Source of the DNA: a virus
DNA: 29,588 nt
Virus record (IMG/VR): IMGVR_UViG_3300038696_000424
Coordinates: 1-29,588 of that record
Reading direction: 5' to 3' (one strand)
The position numbers were made by a program, and so were the translations under genes. Shown piece by piece: positions 25,701 through 29,588 of the stretch (within the stretch, counting starts at the first letter, position 1; the number at the start of each line of letters is the position of its first letter). Under the pieces are notes generated by a model. It made no database searches and was not told the origin of the DNA. It worked only from the letters and a program-made list of their open reading frames with translations.

Positions 25701-26840
25701 GGCCGTGCGGCCCTGCAGAAACAGAAAGACATCCGGATCGAACAGCCGCCCGCCACGAGACCTGATAAAGCCGCTGCGATGGCCACTGTGAATCATGCCG
25801 AACAGCGCCAGCAGACGGCCCCATCCACCAACCCGTTCATCCATGGTGTCCGGGTTTAGCGCGCGGTCTTCCAGCAGACGGTCATAGAGGCCCCGAGCGG
25901 AGTAGTTTTCGTCATAAAGGATGCGGGCAGAATCCTCGGTCATCGAGGGCAGCAACTCGCGGTCTTCGGCAAAAAGGACAAACACCAAGCGGAGGAGGAC
26001 GGTAAGCAGGCCTTCATAAAGCTGGTCGGGGTCTTCGTCGGCAAGGGTTTCGATCAGCTCACGGGCATCGTCATCAGCGAGAAAGCCTCGCAACAGTTCA
26101 TGCAGGGCACCAAGGACTTGTTCAGCAAGGGTGATCGAGACAATTGCTTGCGCCTCTCGCGAAGCTTTCAGAACTGCGTGCAAACGCATGTTGGCTGGGG
26201 CTGTGAAGAGGCGGTCCGTGCCCAGCGCCGACTTAAGCCCACCCAGCATGGAACGGCCAGCGACCGAGTTCAGATCATGCAGAGGCCAGCCGATCCATCC
26301 TGCTGTTTCACCCCGTGGTGCATAGACAAGTCGTAGCTGCAGGTCGGAAAATAGAATTCCAGCCTCGACGCCGCTTTCGCGAAGCAGGCGTTCAAATCGC
26401 TGCTGGGGCGATGCTTCCCAACCGTCAAGTGCGCCGCGGGCGTCCGGATCAATTCCCGGGTCCTCGGAGCGCACGAGTAAAAGCACTCGATCTTCTGCAC
26501 GAGTGTCGATCAATGCTAAGTCGGCGAAAAGCACGGTGTCCAGCTCTGGAAGAGCCAACGTCGCAAGTTCCGGCAGAGATGGGCCACCGGGAGCGCCAGC
26601 GAGACGACTGACCGGCCAGCCAAGGGCGGACTGCAGAAAACCCAATGGATCAGCAACCGCTGGTTCGTCGCGCGTCGAAGCCAGATGGGCGGCAACCTCT
26701 TGACTGTCAAAGCGCGTTTGCTGAATGGGACTAATGCCAAGATCTTCAAGAATGGGTCTGGCAAAAACCAATCCTTCGCGCTGGACATGATCAAGCCATT
26801 CAAATGGCGCGTATTTCAATGGCTCTGCAATGATCATCAA
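22782..26840 (-). CDS. drmMI: DISARM class 1 N6-adenine DNA methyltransferase DrmMI
   Basis: This 1352-residue protein marks host DNA as self in class 1 DISARM. AdoMet motif I is CDPAMGSGAFL (572-582), preceded by the conserved GSHYTPRSLTQPIV (533-546); the acidic residue follows in LYGVDRNPMAVDLAR (626-640); the catalytic motif is GNPPF (814-818), then FGLIASNTIAQGD (867-879). Gamma-like order (motif I before NPPF) and the large size match Eco57I/PglX-type enzymes. The region about 925-1190 is the probable target-recognition domain. The N-terminal 450 residues are helical with no clear nuclease motif that I can verify. The start overlaps the drmD stop by 4 bases and the end overlaps drmA by 4. 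GC over the putative recognition domain is much lower than on either side. Confidence 0.92.
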   Translation of the reverse strand: MMIIAEPLKYAPFEWLDHVQREGLVFARPILEDLGISPIQQTRFDSQEVAAHLASTRDEPAVADPLGFLQSALGWPVSRLAGAPGGPSLPELATLALPELDTVLFADLALIDTRAEDRVLLLVRSEDPGIDPDARGALDGWEASPQQRFERLLRESGVEAGILFSDLQLRLVYAPRGETAGWIGWPLHDLNSVAGRSMLGGLKSALGTDRLFTAPANMRLHAVLKASREAQAIVSITLAEQVLGALHELLRGFLADDDARELIETLADEDPDQLYEGLLTVLLRLVFVLFAEDRELLPSMTEDSARILYDENYSARGLYDRLLEDRALNPDTMDERVGGWGRLLALFGMIHSGHRSGFIRSRGGRLFDPDVFLFLQGRTAKDDKARVLRISDDCILNVLEGLLSLKGERLSYKALDVEQIGSVYETVMGFRVERASGPMLAIKAGKNNKTPVYVDLDALLVRKPADRKKYLKEECQRSNLTKRQEDGLKNATSVETLAAALDAIVDERASPHKRAAPKGTPILQPTDERRESGSHYTPRSLTQPIVAEALEPVLLHLGDTPTPDQILDIKVCDPAMGSGAFLVETCRALAAQLTRAWERNPSLRPTLPQDEDEDLHARRLVAQRCLYGVDRNPMAVDLARLSLWLATLARDHEFTFLDHALKSGDSLVGLTAAEIGTLTWDPKISKPLLIGHIKERVEKWREGRQAIRSAPDDVALALQEVRLREAERSLSTIRNVGDALVSTFFAAAKATARKKELQAFQVAFTERRADAWDLAASLAAELRTGDHPIAPFHWQIEFPEVFGRDNPGFDLIVGNPPFAGKNTIAKGNRAGYGQWLQQVHDKTHGNADLVAHFFRRAEGLLRKGGGFGLIASNTIAQGDTRESGLRQMIAHGTVLYRAVRRLKWPGEAAVVVSVVHGVKRPDQVPQSQIDGRAVARVSAFLVNGENDDSPISLAANEEKAFQGAVVLGMGFTFDDSTTEKGIASSLDEMRQLIAKDPRNAERIRPYLGGEEVNNHPRHHYHRYVIDFEEFPLRRDASLFPWHRSSDKSKTAFIRTGVVPADYPYPVAADWPDLLEIIERKVKHERINSRNKAVAAHAWWQHWRFGGALNAAIDGLSSVFLLSRVSTKLAIGRSPTGPLFADSSVVFAFEQLATLCVLQSRTHEVWANFLSSSMKDDLRYSVADCFATFPFPEESDANPFLEAAGQAYHDHRAQLMIATNKGLTPTYNRFHDSYDDDAEIQRLRDLHVEMDCAVLRAYGWDDLADAANTVFLTEETETEFTYQGRLFWPSDFRDEVLARLLDLNRERFAAEANEGIAIATAPDAPHSGAQSGKRPKQSTLDIGEGPLFDRTNK

Positions 26841-29479
26841 GTCGCCTCCGGCCAGAGATAAATCAACCCTACCGGTTCAAGACGACAAGCGATGACGTCA
26901 AAGCCTTTACGGATTTTTTCGGGCTCAACGTCGATCTCGGTTAATAAGCGGTCCAGCTTCGCCTGCCAGTGTCTACGGTCAGCATCTACCTGGCGCTGCT
27001 CTTCAAAGTTGAATTCACTCTGTTCTGGTTCGTGCGCTCGTTTCTGCAGGCGTGCGCGTTGGTCGATCAGCAGCTGACGCATGCTCTCCTCTTCTTTCCT
27101 GCCAAGCTCGTGTAGCTGTTCGGTTATAGCTTGGGCTATCGGGGCCGAACGCAGTTCGAACTCAGTGCGCAGGCTTGCAACATCGCTCTTTCGGCGGCTC
27201 AGGGCCTCGGTCGAAATGGCTTCACTCGCCGCTTTCCCATTCCGAAGTGAATCGTCAAGGCTCGTCAAAGTGAGTGCCTCAGCATCCAGTCCTTGGCGCA
27301 GCAGGCGCAATTGTCCATCTGCACCAATGCGCGCTGTTATCGGTATGACTTCCTCGTGCAGGCGTACCCCTTTAGGCCCGTAGAGCGACATTCGACCGAG
27401 GAGGACGACACGCCGCTGTGCGTTGGGCACGAGGAGGACACAAGCGCGGTTCAGGCGGGTACGGAAGCCCTGAGAGACAAACCGAGCTACCAGTCGCCGA
27501 ACCAGCCGATGTTCGACATGCAGATGGCAAACTTCGGGTGCATCTCTTTGATCAGCCAAGATAACTGGATCGAAGGACAATCGCTTTAGCGGCTGTGCTG
27601 CCCTCCACTCGTTCAGCTTTTGTCCCTTAGCGGGTGGAGCAAGACGTAAGTCATCCAAGATGGGTGCCCATCCTGGCCCAGAAAATACCGGATCGTTTTC
27701 CTTGATCGTGAATACCTTGGCGCTGGGCACTGCCGACACTGACGAATCTGTCATCTGCCCACCCGCTTGCGAAAGAGCGATTCCAATGACTTGCTGAAGA
27801 TCGCCGCCCTCAATGCCAACGCGCCGACGTGAATCCTCTAGCGTCTTGCGAAGTTTGGCATTCTGCTCGCCAACTATCTTGCGGCGTTTTTCTTCGCTGC
27901 CATTCAAAGCCCGAATCTCGTCGCGATATGCAGCGGTTTCGTCGTCACTCTCCAGCTCCGCCACCAGTGCTACAGCCCTGTCGCCTCTGATGCCCTCGGA
28001 CGTCAGACGTTTCATCAAGCGATCTTCGATAACACGACCGACGGCACCAAGCTCATTCCTTATTCGCTCAGTCTTGCGAACCAATGCAGCTTGTACAATG
28101 TCCGTGGGACGTTGTGCGTACCTGAAGTAGCGGCAGAATACCGTTGGTGCTGGCTGCAACTTTCTGTCGATGCGACCATTCCTTTGTTCCAAGCGCGATG
28201 GGTTCCACGGAAGGTCAAAATGGATCAGGTCATGACAGCCCTTCTGAAGGTTGATCCCCTCCCGCGCCGCGTCGGTGCAGATCAGCAACCTCAATGGGCT
28301 CTCGGTCGGGTTGCAATTGAAAGCGAATTTGATGCGCTCCCGATCATCCAATGAAGTCATACCAGTGAGGCTTGAAACGTGTTTTTCAGGATCGAGGTCA
28401 TCAAGAAGCTCAAGCAGGCGATTTTGTAGCCACAGCCGCGTATCTTGGTACTCTGTGAAAACAATTAACCTGCGGTTGTTCCAATGCCCGTTAGATATCA
28501 TGTTTTCACGAATCCAAGATGCCATCCATCTGACTCGAGCATCTGGTTTCAGGCTGGCCTTGCGTGCGACTTCCAACATCGATTTCACGAATGCCTTTTC
28601 GTCTTCGACGATTGGTTCTGTAGCCCCTAAGAGACCTACCTTGGTTGCCGCGATAACGAGGCTTGGATCATCATCAACGTCATCGGTTGTGGCCAAAGAA
28701 TAGTTAAGGTCATCCTCATCAAACCCGTCCATCTCCTTTCCATCTGCAAAGGTCGTCGCCAACGAACTGAGCGTTGAACGCTCAGATTCGGTGGGAGCTT
28801 TCATGGCCCGCAAATGAACTTCGAGTGTTTTCTTGAACGCTTCTGGCGATGATAGAAGCCGCTGCTGTAACCCGGAAAATATCAGCTTACCTTCCGCCCG
28901 TGCACGGGCGGTCATGGCGTGAAGCCGAGCGTCTCGCATCGCGCCATAGAATTCCAGCATTTCCGAGAGCTGTAAATCAGCAGCATCAATTGCCAAGCCA
29001 TCAATTTTGATTTCTTCGACAATACGCTCTGGAAAATGCTCGCCCAGCGCACGGAGATCCGATTTCAGTCGCCGAACCATAACGGGTTCTAAATCGGCTG
29101 TCTCCACAGGAACTCCACGCGTAAATCGGTGCGGATCAAGAATCTCTAAAAGTGCAGTGAAACTGTTTGAATGACCATTGTGCGGAGTCGCACTGAGGAA
29201 CAAGCGATGTTCAAAACCTTGTGCAATATCGCGTATCGCCCGGGTGAATTGGCTGTCTATGGCATAACGACCTCCGCTGGCGGGGGCGGCATGATGCGCC
29301 TCATCAAGAATCAGCATCGAGTTCGACCGCATTGAGCCGAGAACCTCTCGCAAGCCCGAGGCGTAGGTCTCGTCAGCTAGAAGGCGGTGAGAAACTAGAA
29401 AGCAAGACCCAGAAGCCCATGGGTTGGTGCCGAAGCCTCGCCTTCGGCGAACCTGAGCTAAATAACCTGAATCGGTGAC
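26837..29479 (-). CDS. drmD: DISARM SNF2-like helicase DrmD, 5'-truncated
   Basis: DrmD is the class 1-specific SNF2 helicase. The open frame runs from an in-frame stop at 29480-29482 to 26837, about 880 codons. The first usable start is a TTG at 29353, but homologous-looking coding sequence begins earlier (GYLAQVRRRRGFGTNPW, FLVSHRLLADETYASGL). Motif II is LDEAHHAAP (near 29300), motif III LSATPHNGH (near 29190), and the second lobe has LIVFTEYQDTRLWLQ, CTDAAREGINLQKG and the motif VI segment LPWNPSRLEQRNGRIDR. Motif I (Walker A GKT) and the whole N-terminal portion are missing, cut at about 29476-29480 by foreign-looking DNA. The C-terminus (CRLEPVGLIYLWPEAT) is intact. Without motif I the ATPase should be dead, unless a rearranged 5' part is supplied elsewhere. 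Confidence 0.88.
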   Translation of the reverse strand, partial: VTDSGYLAQVRRRRGFGTNPWASGSCFLVSHRLLADETYASGLREVLGSMRSNSMLILDEAHHAAPASGGRYAIDSQFTRAIRDIAQGFEHRLFLSATPHNGHSNSFTALLEILDPHRFTRGVPVETADLEPVMVRRLKSDLRALGEHFPERIVEEIKIDGLAIDAADLQLSEMLEFYGAMRDARLHAMTARARAEGKLIFSGLQQRLLSSPEAFKKTLEVHLRAMKAPTESERSTLSSLATTFADGKEMDGFDEDDLNYSLATTDDVDDDPSLVIAATKVGLLGATEPIVEDEKAFVKSMLEVARKASLKPDARVRWMASWIRENMISNGHWNNRRLIVFTEYQDTRLWLQNRLLELLDDLDPEKHVSSLTGMTSLDDRERIKFAFNCNPTESPLRLLICTDAAREGINLQKGCHDLIHFDLPWNPSRLEQRNGRIDRKLQPAPTVFCRYFRYAQRPTDIVQAALVRKTERIRNELGAVGRVIEDRLMKRLTSEGIRGDRAVALVAELESDDETAAYRDEIRALNGSEEKRRKIVGEQNAKLRKTLEDSRRRVGIEGGDLQQVIGIALSQAGGQMTDSSVSAVPSAKVFTIKENDPVFSGPGWAPILDDLRLAPPAKGQKLNEWRAAQPLKRLSFDPVILADQRDAPEVCHLHVEHRLVRRLVARFVSQGFRTRLNRACVLLVPNAQRRVVLLGRMSLYGPKGVRLHEEVIPITARIGADGQLRLLRQGLDAEALTLTSLDDSLRNGKAASEAISTEALSRRKSDVASLRTEFELRSAPIAQAITEQLHELGRKEEESMRQLLIDQRARLQKRAHEPEQSEFNFEEQRQVDADRRHWQAKLDRLLTEIDVEPEKIRKGFDVIACRLEPVGLIYLWPEAT

Positions 29480-29588
29480 CTAACCCCTGCCAACCCATTT
29501 TACGGCCTCGATTTTCACAATGCCGCCGCAAAATCTCGTAGACGTCCCTGTCTAATCTCGTCGTTACACTAAACAGGCCCACATGCAG
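29476..29588 (+). mobile_element. Possible terminus of an IS21-like insertion sequence interrupting drmD
   Basis: Directly upstream of the broken drmD frame the DNA changes character. Starting with TGACCTAACCCCTGCC at 29476, it continues with short repeated phrases (CCCATTTTACGGC, GATTTTCACAATGCCGCCG, AATCTCGTAGAC, then TGTCTAATCTCGTCGTTACA) and has two copies of AATCTCGT. The TG start, internal repeats and the GTCTAAT phrase resemble ends of IS21-family elements, from memory. The element would extend beyond the right edge; an ATG at 29583 may be the first codon of its transposase but this cannot be tested here. The minus-strand open frame at 29373-29582 crosses the junction and is probably meaningless. 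Confidence 0.4.

Noticed and set aside
29436-29455. Small hairpin TCGCC-TTC-GGCGA near the drmD break as an att or terminator
   Set aside because: It lies within the coding-like RRRRGF stretch of drmD and is only a 5-base stem; no U-run follows.
29373-29582. 69-codon minus-strand open frame at the right edge
   Set aside because: It crosses the junction between drmD and foreign DNA in a frame different from the drmD frame; best explained as chance.
1-29588. tRNA or rRNA genes, integrase, lysis genes
   Set aside because: I looked for them as prophage boundary markers and saw none; absence in the window is not proof of absence in the element.

Overview
The window is a compact, roughly 60% GC, alphaproteobacterial segment. 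The protein families (a D/E-type head, a DUF6441-like tail protein, DUF3489-like and DUF6900-like accessory proteins, a ParB-methyltransferase fusion) suggest a Rhodobacterales host; this is inferred from family recognition, not from a search. It has two halves. Positions 1 to about 17,000 are a lambda-type siphovirus prophage. Positions about 17,480 to 29,480 are a class 1 DISARM anti-phage operon.

Prophage half. The late genes lie on the minus strand and read right to left: small terminase, large terminase (GpA type), gpW-like joiner, lambda-family portal, S49 head protease with a probable nested scaffold, decoration protein D, major capsid E, FII-like connector, DUF6441-like tail completion protein, gpU-like terminator, tail tube, a tail assembly chaperone with a canonical -1 frameshift site, and the start of the tape measure, which runs off the left edge. 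Two plus-strand genes interrupt this block: an HNH endonuclease of lower GC (4585-5511) and an orphan AbrB-type antitoxin-like protein (2061-2270). To the right of the terminase are a divergent promoter region, three small plus-strand genes, a NYN-domain RNase with an OST-HTH-like tail, and a ParB-like/beta-class adenine methyltransferase fusion. No integrase, repressor, lysis or att site is visible, so the prophage ends cannot be placed.

DISARM half. On the minus strand, tightly coupled, lie drmD (SNF2 helicase), drmMI (N6-adenine methyltransferase), drmA (DUF1998-associated helicase) and drmB (DUF1998). drmD/drmMI and drmMI/drmA overlap by 4 bases, and drmA/drmB are 9 bases apart. Two things are unusual. 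There is no drmC (phospholipase D) after drmB; its place is taken by about 560 bases of non-coding DNA carrying a spaced TGG(C/A)TTCC repeat. The 5' end of drmD is lost at about 29,476-29,480, where coding sequence abruptly gives way to DNA with in-frame stops that looks like the end of an IS21-type element. The remaining drmD lacks helicase motif I, so this DISARM copy may be inactivated. Base composition is strongly mosaic along the operon, with a low-GC island exactly over the likely target-recognition part of drmMI.

Taken together the segment reads as a phage/defence-island junction: a lambda-like prophage that carries its own methyltransferase, RNase and HNH cargo, directly abutting a DISARM locus that appears to be decaying or edited at both ends.
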